From positions 281,875 to 296,569 of the forward strand of contig MU631404.1 of NCBI GenBank assembly GCA_026770615.1: a stretch of 14,695 bases of DNA, given 5' to 3'. Below the pieces are notes generated by a model. The model saw only the letters and a program-made list of their open reading frames with translations. It was not told the origin of the DNA and ran no database searches. The number at the start of each line of letters is the position of its first letter. Positions within the stretch are counted from its first letter, which is position 1. Both the position numbers and the translations under genes were made by a program. The stretch is from Pavlovales sp. CCMP2436 (lineage: Eukaryota > Haptophyta > Pavlovophyceae > Pavlovales). Below, piece after piece: positions 1-9,656 of the stretch.

Positions 1-95
1 TTTATTCTTTTTTATTCTTTTTTATTCTTTTTTATTCTTTTTTATTCTTTTTTATTCTTTTTTATTCTTTTTTATTCTTTTTTATTCTTTTTTAT
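1..95. repeat. T-rich decamer minisatellite
   Basis: Nine exact tandem copies of the 10-mer TTTATTCTTT fill 1-90, followed by the partial copy TTTAT at 91-95. The array touches the window edge, so its full length is unknown. It lies upstream of the probable exon at 286-441, and so sits either in that gene's preceding intron or in a spacer. The perfect identity suggests a young, length-variable array. A 10-bp palindrome, TTCGTACGAA, follows at 99-108. Confidence 0.95.
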
Positions 96-285
96 ATATT
101 CGTACGAACACGAATACGAATAATAACAACAATCTTTCTACTAGTACTACTCATCTCACAAATGCGCAGGCGGCATGGAACGCGCGCAGCCATTTGAATT
201 TCTAAATGTTGTATTTCTGTACACAAGCACCGCACACGCTCGCTCCCACCGCGCTGACTGCCCCCCCTCCCCGACTGGCTGGCAG

Positions 286-441
286 ATCGACCTGCTGCCC
301 GCGATCAAGACGCTGTGCAAGGTGCTCACTGTGATGGTGGTCTTCGGCTCGGGCAACATTGTGCTGTGGGGCATGGCCTACATGCTCTACCGCAAGCTCA
401 ACGCGCCCACTTCCGCCAACGCCGTGGCCGCGGTGGCATGA
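286..441 (+). CDS. Probable 3'-terminal exon of an unidentified membrane protein (partial)
   Basis: A GC-rich open stretch follows a pyrimidine-rich tract and a CAG at 283-285 that reads as a splice acceptor. From 286, phase 0, it encodes about 51 residues and ends at TGA 439-441. The peptide holds one hydrophobic segment, roughly VLTVMVVFGSGNIVLWGMAY, then a basic YRKL and an alanine-rich tail, so it looks like the C-terminal membrane helix of a protein. The frame is also open back to an ATG at 175, which would give an 88-residue single-pass protein. The AT-rich, non-coding look of 97-240 and the acceptor-like tract argue against that. I do not recognise the family. The rest of the gene would lie left of the window. 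Confidence 0.45.
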   Translation: MDLLPAIKTLCKVLTVMVVFGSGNIVLWGMAYMLYRKLNAPTSANAVAAVA

Positions 442-1340
442 GGGGCCGCCAGCGCCCGCGCGCCGCTCGCACGGGTGTCGCTGCCGAAGACGCGCGTGGC
501 CACCGAGCTCCCGCCGCGGGGAAGCAGAGCCTTTGCGCGCGAAGCTCGGCGTTCTCGGCGACGCGCGGGGAGCCTCGAGCAGGCCTCGGCGCGCGCGTTG
601 TTGGATTTTGGGAGGGAGTGCGTTTGTCCAATGGGCTGGACGTAGGTTTGCCGAGGCCGAACGTGCGAGCATCTATATTAATATACTGTACATGCCCTTA
701 CCCGATTGATGGCAAAGCTACGCGGATAGTCATATTTTATTCATGGATGATGGAATGAGGCGCTGAGACTGAGAGCGAGGCTCCTCGATCGGCTCAGTCA
801 TTCCGAATTTCAGTGCATGTGCATTCTTTCGAGATGTGGACACGCAATGAAACTCACTTTTGGCAACAGGTCGGAACCTTTTGGGCCGGTCGATAGAATT
901 CCGAATTACTGGCGCGATTCCGCCCTGGGGAGGGAAAAGAGTCAAAAGCTGTGCGTCAGAGTGTGGACGCCGGGACGAAGAAATTGTGGACAGTGCTCGC
1001 CCCACCCTGCGCGCTAAGTCACTGGAGGTGCACTGCCACTCACAGACAGGCACTGTGATCAGCTCACTACAGCTAGTTCAGCGGGTTTGGGGGAGACGTA
1101 TCAAATTCGAATCATTTCTATTTTAAAAGAAGAGCTACCTCCGTTCCTGCAGATACAGCACACTTGGAGATTTAGTATTTCGTGTGTTGGGTGATCCTAG
1201 TCGGTGGACGCAGAGCCGCAAGCTCACCGTTGCGTGTTGTAGCAGCAGCAGCTGCGCAGCAGCCTTCTGTGCTCGAATTTAAAAGAGGCGGCGCGGGAGA
1301 TAGGCTCGCTCTCTGCGGGGTGACCGCGACCTCCCGTCGG
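442..1340. other. Intergenic spacer and RAV1 5' leader, no supported gene
   Basis: About 900 bp of mixed composition between the probable exon ending at 441 and the RAV1 start at 1341. Short open frames on both strands give arginine/serine-rich peptides with no recognisable motif, and none is supported. An in-frame TAG at 1173-1175 precedes the RAV1 frame. TATA-like stretches rich in TTTTAAAA occur at about 1119-1127 and, as AATTTAAAAG, at about 1276-1285. Either could belong to the RAV1 core promoter, but neither is proven. Confidence 0.5.
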
Positions 1341-4300
1341 ATGTCGGTGGCCGATGAGCACCCGGCCCGCGCAACGACGCGGCTGGCGTGGGCCGCGGCG
1401 CGGGACTCGCTCGTCGTGGCCTACGGCACCGACTACAGCGTCGTGCTGGCCAGCCGTCCTGCGCTTGCGGTGCTGCAGGTGCTGGGCCCTTTCTGCGGGC
1501 CGGTGCGCGTCGTGGAGCTGCAGCACGAGACGCTCGCCGTGGCCGTGGCCGTGGGCGCGGCGGTGCACGTGTTCGGGCTCGATCGGTCGGGGCGCGGGGA
1601 CGCACTCGCGCCCAGCTGGCTGCCACTCGCCGTGCTCGAGCCGTGCGGCGACGAGGAGGTGCTCGCGCTCGCGTGGGCGCCGCCGACGGACGATGGGTTC
1701 GCGTTCTGGGCGGCTGGCACGTCGCTCGCCTACTGCGCGGCGGGCGCAAGCGAGCCGGCGGTCCGGGCGCGCCTGCCCTCGCCCGCCGCGCTCCTCGCGT
1801 GCTCGCCCGACGGCCGGCTCGTCGCCACGTGCGCCGAGAGTGGGCGCACTGTCCGCTGCTGGTTTGACCCGGAATCGGTCGACGATCCAGCGCGGCCGGC
1901 CAGCGCTGCGCGCGGCGCGCTCGCGAGCACGACGCTCGCGCACTTTGCGCCGGTGCGCGCGCTAAGCTGGAGCCCGCTCGGCTCCGCGCCCGCGCGCAAC
2001 GCACTGCTTACGAACGGCGCGGACGGCGTCGCGCGCGTGTGGAGCGAACCGGACCGAGGCGACGGGGTCCGCGAGGGCACGCGCGCGCAGCACTTCGAGC
2101 TGAGCGCGTGCCTTGCACTCGACGCGCCGGCGGACGAGGGGACGGTGGCGTGCGCGTGGCTCCACCAGAGCTGCGCCGACGCGCCCGTGCCGCGCGGCGG
2201 CCGCGCCGCGACCCTGGTACAGCGCGGCGCGTCGGGGGCCATGCGCGCCTTCGCGCTCGAGGGGCTCGGCGCGGAGGCGCGTCGCACACCCGTCGCGCAG
2301 CTGCTGTGGGAGGCGCTCGGGCCGCGCGTTGAGGCGGACGAGGCGGCGGGTCAGCTCGCCGCGCTCGCCGTCGGCGTTCTGCCCGCCGCGCCGCCGCCGG
2401 CACAGGCACAGGCGGCGGCGGTGGCGGCGGCGGCGGCGGCAGGAGCAACGCCCCTCTCCGCCGCGCAGCCGGCGCAGTCGGTGTGCGTGCTCTCGCTCTC
2501 GCGCGCGGGTGTGCTCAGCTGCGCCCAGCTGCGCGTCTGCCGCGCGGGCGCAGGGGACGCCTCACTCGGGCGTAGCCACTTCTCGCTCGGCCGCGCGCTC
2601 GCCTCCTCCGCGCCCACCGGCGCCGTGGCCGGGACGCTGCTCGCGACGGTGCACGGGCATTCGCGGTTGGGGGCGCACGGGGGTGGGTCGGAGGTCGAGG
2701 CGATCGCCGCGCACCCGTCGCTGCCGCTGCTCACCTCGCGCGGCTCCGACGGGTGCGTGCTCGTCTGGCGCGAAGGCTCGGCGAGCGAGCTGCCGGCGGA
2801 CGCGGTGCACCTGCGCACGCGCTCGCTGATGCACGTGGCGCGCCTTCCCGTGCACGCCGACTGCTGCGCGTGGGCTACGCTGCCCACCGCCCCGCCCGCG
2901 CACGGGGTCGCGACGGTGGGGCTGCACGTGGCAAGCGGCGGGCGGCTGTCGCTCTGGCGGGCCGAGCCGCTCGCGAGCCAGGCGGGCGCCGGCTGGCACT
3001 TCGCGCAGGCGGCCGCCCCGCTCGAGCTACTGGCCGCGCACGCTGGCGAGGGCGGGGAGCGGTGCGGTGAGCCCAGCTGGGTGCGGGGCAAGTTGCGCGC
3101 CATGGGGGAGCTGCGCCTCTCATCGCGCGAGCCGGGCGCGGCCGGCGCGGCGGAGGCCACGTGCTGCGCTGTCGGCGGCGCGCGCACGCTGCTCGCGTGG
3201 GCGCTCGAGGGCGGCGCGCTGCGGCTGCTGCTGCGCGCGGAGCTCGGCGGGGACGCCGACGTCGTCGACTGCCGGCCGGCGGGCGCCGCGCACCTGCCAG
3301 CGCGCGCCGCGGGCGGCGCGGGCGTCTCGGCGTGCGCGGGCGCTGCGGGCTGGTCCGAGCCGCTGCTCACGCTCGGCGCGGACGGCGCCCTTGCCCTCTG
3401 GCAGCTGCAGCTACACGGCGCGGGCGGTTGTGGCGGCGGCGGCTGGGAGCTTGTGCCGCTCGCGCGCCGCTCGGCCGACCTGCCGTTCGTGGAGGGCCTC
3501 GCTGGGCCGGCGTCGGCGTCGCTGGCGCTGTGCGCGGGGCCGGGCGGGCGGCTGGCGCTCTGCACGCGCGGCGCCTCGGTCGCGGTGCTCGAGAAGCTCT
3601 CTGCGCTCGGCCGCCCGGTCCGCGAGGCGACGCTCGTCCTCGCGGCGGGCGAGGCGGCCGGCGCGCGGCCCGGCGCGCCGCCCGCGCCGCTCGCGCCGCC
3701 GACGGTGCTGGGCTCGACGGTGCTCGCGGCCGTGCTCGGGCCGGGCGGCTCGCGCGCAGCGGCGTCTGCCGCGGCGCGCGCCGAGCGGCTCGGCGGTGCG
3801 GCGGCGGACGACACGGCGCACGCGGCTTGGCACCTTGCGTGGGGCGGGCGGCGGCTGCTTGCCGTCGGCGCGGGCGCGCACGTGCGCGTGCTCGCGCAGC
3901 CGCTCACGGCGGGCTACGTGCGCCGCGGCGCCCCCTGGGTGGCCGTCGCCTGCGCCGAGGTGCGCGGCACGGTGGGCGCGCTCGGCTGGGCGCGCGACGG
4001 CTCGCTGCTGGTCGGCTGCGGCGCGGCGCTACTCGCGCTGCCCGACATGGGCGGCCGGGCGCTGCGCGGCGCCGCGGCGCTCGACGCGCGGCTGCCCGGC
4101 GGCGAGTGGCGCGTGCTTCTGCCGTTCCACCCGCGCGCGCTCGAGGAGGACCTACTCGCCGGCCGCACGTGGCGCGTCGAGCGCGTGCTCGCGCACCTCG
4201 CCCTCGCGCTGGCCGCCGCCGCCGCCGCCGCCAACGGAGAGGGCGAGGGTGAGGGTGGCGGGCGCGCGGGCTGCGCGGGTGCGGCAACGGTTTTTCCCCA

Positions 4301-7300
4301 ACCCTTGCTCGAGCTCCTGGCGGAAGCCGGCGTGGGCGGTGCGGGTGCCGCAGCCGGAATCGCGGTGGTGGCGCGCTGCAGCGGCGGCGCGGGGGATGCT
4401 GCAGCGGCGGCGGCGCGCGCGCTCGAGGCGGCGGCGGTGGAGCGGGAGGCGGCGGCGGAGTTCGACTTCTTCGCTCCCAAGCCCATGACGGAACTTTACG
4501 TCTTGCCCGCTCAGCCGCCGGTCGCGCCGGCACTCGGCGACGGCGGCCCGCTCGCGCTGCTGAGCGAGCGGTTGCAGAGCGTCGCGGTGGCGGGGCTGAG
4601 CGGCCCCGAGCAGCGGCGGCTGCTCACGGTCTGCTCACTCTACGCGCGAATGCACGAGCACATGGTACGCAGCCGAATGTTCCCGCAGCTGACGCCTCGC
4701 CGCGGACCCGCACCCACCCGTCCGCGCACCGGCACTCTCAACGCTGACCCGCACCCTCGCCCCCCTCCCCCTTCAACGCGCGCCCAGGCGCTGGACGAGT
4801 GCGGGCTGCGCTTCCTCCTGCGCGTCAAGCTCGCGGCCGACGCGCGGCGCGGGCGCGGCGGCGGCGGCGGTGCGCAGCCACTCATTCGGATGGCCGACTG
4901 CGTGTGGGCGGTACACTCTGAGTGCCACGAGGTTCGCAGCGCGCCCGTCCTGCCGCCCGCCCCGACCGCCCCATTCCTGCTGCGGCAGCCCACGGCAGCG
5001 GCGCCTGGCCCACAGCTCCCCCCCCCCCGTTGCCCCCCCCCTCCCTTCCGCTGCCCCCCCCTCCCCCACCCGCTGTCCCGCGCAGGCCCTCGCCGAGCTG
5101 TGCTTCGCCGGCGGGGCGGGCGGCTCGGGCGCGACCGCGTACGCGTGGGCGCACGTGAGCGACGTGGGCGGCGGCTACTGGCTGAGCGGCTCGGGCCAGC
5201 TGCGCGCGACCGTCGAGCGCGTGGCCAAGGCGCAGTTCTCGCTGCGCAAGGAGCCGGACGACGCCGCGCCCTTCTACATGGCGCTCGGCAAGAAGGCGGC
5301 GCTGCTGGCGCTCTACATGGCGGTGGGCAACGAGAAGCTCGTCGGCTTCCTGAGCAACGACTTCGAGACAGAGCGCTGGCGCACCGCTGCACTCAAGAAC
5401 GCCTACGCGCTCGTCTCCCGGCGGAACTGGCCGCTGGCGGTCGCCTTCTTCCTCCTCGCCAAGGCGTGGCGCGACGCGTGCGCCATCTGCGCCCGGCACA
5501 TGAAGGACGTGCAGCTCGCGCTCGTCGTTGCCGCGCTCGCGCCGCTCGAGCCACTGGCCGAGGTACAGCACCTGCTCGAGCAGCACCTCCTCGGCGGGCG
5601 CGGCGACGAGGGCGAGCCCGCCGCGGCGCTCGGCGTGCGCGCCGACGCGCCCGACTCGGCGGGCGAGCGCGCGTGGGTGCGGTGCGTGGCACTGCTGCTG
5701 CTCCGGCGGCAGGACGACGCGCACGCCGTCCTCGCCGCCTCGTGCACCTTCGACGAGGCGGCGAGCGGCGGCTTCGGGTCAGCGGGCGAGACCTTCTCGC
5801 CGTCCGTCTGCGAGTACCTGCGCTGGCTGCAGGCGCGACCGCAGCTGAGCATGCGCACTGCCGTCGCCAGGTCGAAAAGCTCTTCTAGTTGTTCTTCTAA
5901 CGTCCCCCAACTTGCAGCTTTATTCTCTACTGTATGCTGTTGTGATGATTGTAATGATCATAGGAAATGAATGCTTTATATTCTTTTTCCACATCCTCCT
6001 CCTCGTGCACTTCTACTTATGGGTATTGTTGTAATTTGGAAGGCGAACGTAGTCATTATGCTTATTTATTATAATACAATAATCTTCACAAATTGCGTCA
6101 TCATCATCTTCATCTTCGTGTACTTATAACAATGGTAATTTTGCTTTTCTAAAGGTGTTGCTCAGCATCAACGCAACTTTGACCTGGCGGATCGAAGCGT
6201 TTTGTTGGTCTTCTCCTCCTCCTCCTCCTCCTCCTTTATACTAATGCATAATGATAATTCTTGCTATTTTAAAGGCCGCGCGTGCCGATCAGCGTGCACG
6301 CGGCGTGCGCCTACGCTTACGCGGCCGCCGGCTGTGCGCTGCTGCACCTCGAGGCGGCGGTCGATGTTAGCGACGGCGTCGCCGAGCCGCCCGCGGACGA
6401 CGGCGCGGAGGCCGAGGCTGGGGGCGGCGCGTGGACGGGCGCGTGGAGCGCGATGCTCGCCGATGCGCCGCACGATGCCGCCGCCGAGCCGGCCGCGTGC
6501 GCGTCACGCGTCGCCTGCGACGCGGCGGCTGATGCGGCCTTCCAGCTCGTGCGCGGCCGCGCGGCCGACGCGTCGCGGCTCGCGCGGCTCGAGTTTCGTC
6601 AGCCCTCGCGCGCGCGCGCCGCTGCGGCCGACGGCAGTGCGCGTGTGGTCGCGGCGCGGGCGGCGGCGGCCGCGGCGCTCGACGTGGCCACCGACGTGGC
6701 GGCCGCCGACGTCGCGGCGCTCGTCACGCTGCCTGCGCCGCCGCCCCTTGCAAGCAGCGCGGCCGCCGGCGTGCGCTGGCTCGCCGTGCGTGACGGGCTC
6801 CTCGCCGATGGCGAGCTCGCCGCGTGCGTCGCTGTGCGCGTCGCTGTGCTCGGCGCGTCCGGGGAGGCGGGCGCGCGCACGCTCGGCGCCGGCGCGCGCG
6901 CGCTGCTCGCGCAGCTCGACGCCTTGCGAGGTGGCGCGCTGCCGCCCGCCGACGCGTTGTGCGGCGTCGCGCTCCTCGGCGTCGAGCTCGGCGCGCTCCT
7001 CGGCCCGCTGCGCGCCGTCGGCGAGGCCGAGGCCGCCGACGCCACCGCCGAGGCCGAGGTGGACGCGGTGCTCGTGCTTGCCGCGCTAGCTTGCGTATGG
7101 GGCCGACGCGACGCGGGCGCGGTGCTCGCGCTCAGCAAAAGTGCCGAGCGGCCCGCGCTGCGCGAGGCGGCGCTGCGCGCGCTCGCGATGACAGAGCCCG
7201 AGCCTGACGACGACGACGAGGCCGCCGGCAACGACGACTCTATGCTCGTCCTCGTCCGCTCATCGGTCGCAGCGACGCGCCGGGCGCTCGCGACCGCGCT

Positions 7301-8741
7301 CGGCGCGGCGGCGGAGGCGCCGGCGGCCGCGCGCGCGCTCGCGCTGCTGTGGGCGTGGGAGAGCGCCGTGGCGTTGGCCTCGGACATCTCCGGGGCGGGG
7401 GTGCCGCCGCCGCGGGCCACCGCGTGGGCCGCCGCGTGGCGCGCGCTCGTCGACGAGCCGGCCGCCGCCGCCGCCGCTGCAGCAGCCGGGGCGGCGGGCA
7501 GCGGCGGCGGCTTCGCGGGCCCGGCCGAGCTGCGGCAGTTGGCCGCTGATGGCGCAGTCGCCGAGCTGCTGCGGCTGCGTGGCGAGTGCATGCGCGCGCT
7601 GTGCGCGCACCCGACGGAGCCCGGCCTCCTCGTCGCCGCGGCCTCCAAGGGCCTCTTCCTCATCGACGCGTCGTTGCGGAAGAGCGAGCTGCCTCCAGCG
7701 GCCTTTCTCTCGGTGAGCTACCACCAGCTGCTCGTGCACCCGTCGGGCGAGGCCGTCGTCGCGCTTGCCGACTCGGCGGTGCACGTTTGGCGCCTTGCCC
7801 CGCCCGCCTACGACGTGGGCGACCCGTCGGCTTACGACATGTCGCCCGTCAGCCGCGCGATCGCCGCCGGGCTGCCGCTGCCGCAGACGCCGCGCGCGTC
7901 GCTGCGCGCCATCGGCGCCCTCGCGCCCGCTGGCGGCGGCGCGAGCGGCCGCGAGGCGCGAGGCGCGGCGGCCTCGCACCCGGTGCGCGCGGCCTTCGAC
8001 GCGCGCGGCGTGCGGCTGGCGGTGGGCGACGCGGCGGGGCGCGTGGCACTCTGGGCGTGGGATGCGGGCGTAGCCGATGGCGCGGGGCGGGCGCCGTGCG
8101 CGGTCGTGCCATGCCTCTCGCGCCGCGTCGCGGACATCGGCTGGGTCTCGGCGACAACGCTTGCGGCGTGCGCGCACTCGCACGGCGCGCGCGACAGCGG
8201 CAAGGACGGCGGCGCGCCGCACTCGGCGTGCGTCATTGATTTCCTGCTACCGCCGGCGCGCGCGGTCGTCGGCGGCCTCGCGCTGCCGGACGGGAGCGGC
8301 CACTGCCTCGTGCCGCTGCGCGCGCGGCCGCAGGTGCTGGTCGGCTCCAAGCGCGGCGAGCTGAGCCTGTGGGACCTTAGAATGATGCACCGCGTCGTGC
8401 ACACGTGGACGGCACACGCCGGCGCGTCCGTGCGTGCGCTCGCACTTGCGCGCGGCGGCGACGTGGTCGTCTCGGGCGCGTCAGACGGCTCGCTCAAAGT
8501 ATGGGACGTGCGCGCCGCTGCCGCCGGCCTCGGCAACGCAGACTCAGACGGCGCGCCGCTCGCCGAGCGCTGGGCGAGTGCGCGGCACCACGAGAAGCAC
8601 ACGATGCTCCAGCCACTGCTCGGGCTCGGGCCGGGCTCCACACACGGCGTCACGGCGCTCGCCACGTCGCACGCCTCGTCGCCGGACGTGCTGTATACGT
8701 GCGGTGCTGATGGCCGCGTGCTCGCTCTGCCGACACCCTGA
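1341..8741 (+). CDS. RAV1: Rav1/DMX-like (rabconnectin-3 alpha) WD40 protein, four exons
   Basis: Proposed exons are 1341-4664, 4788-4931, 5086-5870 and 6275-8741, about 2239 residues. The start is the first ATG in frame; TAG at 1173 closes the frame upstream. The family (yeast Rav1 of the RAVE complex, animal DMXL1/2) promotes assembly of V1 onto Vo of the V-ATPase at vacuolar and endosomal membranes. Degenerate WD40 blades run over residues 1-900 (for example SDGCVLVW). The Rav1 core follows: LPFHPRALEEDL near 923, LDECGLRFLL just after exon 2 begins, WAVHSE, then FLSNDFETERWRTAALKNAY and AAFFLLA-like helices in exon 3. Exon 4 opens with a segment like the family's AYxxxGCPLLALEVL. It ends in C-terminal WD40 repeats (GSKRGELSLWDL and SGASDGSLKVWDVR, about 2106-2165). 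Size is between yeast Rav1 and human DMXL2. Oddities are polyalanine tracts near 350-370 and 960, and the AT-rich third intron. The core and C-terminal matches are strong; the N-terminal exon could hide further introns. Confidence 0.88.
4665..4787 (+). other. RAV1 intron 1 (123 nt, phase 0, no stop in frame)
   Basis: The donor is ATG|GTACGC and the acceptor is CGCCCAG|GCGCTGGAC, with a C-rich tract ahead of the acceptor. Removing it joins ...YARMHEHM to ALDECGLRFLL, which restores the conserved LDECG block of Rav1/DMX proteins. The intron is a multiple of three and has no stop in the gene's frame, so retention would insert 41 proline/arginine-rich residues without breaking the protein. Confidence 0.75.
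4932..5085 (+). other. RAV1 intron 2 (154 nt, phase 0), C-tract rich
   Basis: The donor is GAG|GTTCGC and the acceptor is CCGCGCAG|GCCCTC. Splicing joins WAVHSECHE to ALAELCF, matching the WAFHSE...LLNLL pattern of the family, and corrects a frame change between the flanking open frames. The last half is an extreme pyrimidine tract with several runs of 6-9 C between about 5018 and 5070. Confidence 0.8.
5871..6274 (+). other. RAV1 intron 3 (404 nt, phase 2), AT-rich
   Basis: The donor is GCCAG|GTCGAA and the acceptor is TATTTTAAAG|GCCGCG. Both sides fit phase 2: AG plus G makes one arginine codon, joining ...MRTAVAR to PRVPISVHAACAY, where the family continues. The intron is strikingly AT-rich, carries stops in all frames and resembles the spacers of this window rather than introns 1 and 2. 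It contains CTC triplet repeats at 6213-6235 and a GC-richer patch at about 6155-6200. The donor is weak, and the exact ends are the least certain of the RAV1 introns. Confidence 0.65.
6213..6235 (+). repeat. CTC/TCC trinucleotide microsatellite in RAV1 intron 3
   Basis: About seven uninterrupted CTC triplets lie about 40 nt before the proposed acceptor of RAV1 intron 3. They may serve as its polypyrimidine tract, since the immediate acceptor sequence TATTTTAAAG is purine-containing and poor. Confidence 0.8.
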
Positions 8742-8797
8742 CAACTCAAGCTCTGATTCTGAAACTTCAAGTACACTAAACAGCTAGCGCGCAAATA

Positions 8798-9442
8798 CTA
8801 GCCTGGGTCCCGCCCGCTCCGAGAGGCATACCACGCCACGCGGTTGAGCTGGTTCACGAGCGGCGCAACCACGCTCCACCATGAGGCGAGATAGGTGAAA
8901 GTCTGCGCGCCGTCAGCCGTCGATCGCATGACCGCAAGGAGGTCGCCCGTCCTGCACGGGTGGATCGCAAAGCACGGGAAAGAGAGCGTGGGGTGCTCGA
9001 CCTCTGTGAGCACGAACGGCGAATCTCGATGGGCCTGGAACTCGCCACTCAGGTGTGCCCACACCTCGGCCGTGCGCAGCGCGGAGCTGTCGTCGTGTTG
9101 GCCGAAGATCAGCAGCGTGGGCTGGCCGTAGGTCGGGTGCAGCGCGATGTGGTACTCCAGACGGTGCGCGAGCGGCGTCGGCGTTGCGCTCGCGCGCGCG
9201 GCAACGTCGTCGGCCTCCGCGCGCATGGCGCCGGCATCCTCGTCCTCCTCAAGCCCTGCGCCCGCCCCCGCCGCACATGCGCAATGTTGGCAGGCAACGG
9301 CCGCGACAGTGCACCGAGCGCGCAGGTGGCCCGGTCTGTCGTCGGCGCACTCTACCCATGACCACCCGAGCGGGGACGCGGTCAGCGTCTGCGCGAGCGC
9401 GATACCCTGCCGCCGGAACTCGGCCGTGGAAAGCTCTGACAT
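8798..9442 (-). CDS. ATG10: ATG10, E2-like ATG12-conjugating enzyme
   Basis: A single-exon frame of 214 residues from ATG at 9442 to TAG at 8800-8798. ATG10 accepts ATG12 from the E1 ATG7 and transfers it to ATG5 in the cytosol, making the conjugate needed for autophagosome growth. Family features in order: an N-terminal helix and GWSWVE strand (residues 6-31), YHIALHPTYGQP (97-108), EVWAHL (126-131), TEVEHP (146-151), then the catalytic AIHPC motif with the active cysteine at 163. The C-terminal ASWWSVVAPLV (186-196) follows. That SWxSVVxP ending and the short length separate ATG10 from its relative ATG3. Residues 47-90 form an unusual Cys/Ala/acidic insert (CQHCAC, then LEEDEDAG) that is probably a disordered loop; an unrecognised intron there is less likely because the frame is open. 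The gene is tail-to-tail with RAV1 (56 bp between stops) and divergent from the HDAC. Confidence 0.87.
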   Translation of the reverse strand: MSELSTAEFRRQGIALAQTLTASPLGWSWVECADDRPGHLRARCTVAAVACQHCACAAGAGAGLEEDEDAGAMRAEADDVAARASATPTPLAHRLEYHIALHPTYGQPTLLIFGQHDDSSALRTAEVWAHLSGEFQAHRDSPFVLTEVEHPTLSFPCFAIHPCRTGDLLAVMRSTADGAQTFTYLASWWSVVAPLVNQLNRVAWYASRSGRDPG

Positions 9443-9478
9443 GTAAGGGCTCTCCTGGGCCTCCGCCGCCGCGAGATT

Positions 9479-9493
9479 TTAAAGTTCTGACAT
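9479..9493 (-). promoter_or_regulatory. Upstream ORF M-S-E-L-stop ahead of ATG10
   Basis: On the minus strand ATG TCA GAA CTT TAA lies 51 bp (17 codons, same frame) upstream of the ATG10 start, which itself reads ATG TCA GAG CTT. Twelve of thirteen bases match. If the transcript starts upstream of 9493, this four-codon ORF could reduce or condition initiation at the main ATG. It also supplies the in-frame stop that limits the ATG10 N-terminus. Confidence 0.55.
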
Positions 9494-9537
9494 GCTGGAT
9501 TTTGGCAGGTATCCTCCACTCTGCCGCGACAGCCGAG

Positions 9538-9656
9538 CCGCGATCCGCCGAGCCTTGAGCCCGCCGAGCCTCGAGCCCCCTGAGCCCAAGTGACATCGGC
9601 CGAGCGAGCCTCTGCCTCGACAAACCGCGATCCGCCGAGCCGCGATCCGCCGAGCC
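9538..9656. repeat. Three copies of a 17-mer in a GAGCC-rich tract
   Basis: The 17-mer CCGCGATCCGCCGAGCC occurs exactly at 9538-9554, 9625-9641 and 9640-9656; the last two share two bases. Related CTCGAGCCCCC and CTTGAGC pieces follow each block, at about 9570 and 9657. The arrangement suggests local duplication of a roughly 86-bp block plus a short tandem copy. It occupies most of the HDAC 5' leader or promoter. Confidence 0.85.

Noticed and set aside
202..672. 156-codon minus-strand frame opposite the probable membrane exon
   Set aside because: An Arg/Ala/His-rich composition shadow of GC-rich sequence, without motifs.
1100..1120. tRNA T-loop-like AATTCGAATC
   Set aside because: The flanks do not form a T stem, and no acceptor, D or anticodon arms are present.
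1182..1340. N-terminal extension of RAV1 from a GTG at 1182
   Set aside because: There is no ATG before 1341 in this frame and the extension has no family similarity; it is treated as 5' leader.
2351..3907. 518-codon Ser/Ala/Pro-rich minus-strand frame inside RAV1 exon 1
   Set aside because: It lies antisense to WD40-coding sequence, and its length is explained by the very high GC content; there are no motifs.
5942..5948. Box C-like GTGATGA in RAV1 intron 3, possible C/D snoRNA
   Set aside because: No CTGA box D or terminal stem is found at a fitting distance.
6282..8741. Separate gene encoded by RAV1 exon 4 alone
   Set aside because: There is no ATG near its start, and family similarity runs across the phase-matched junction 5870/6275. 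Fission is kept only as a finding to test.
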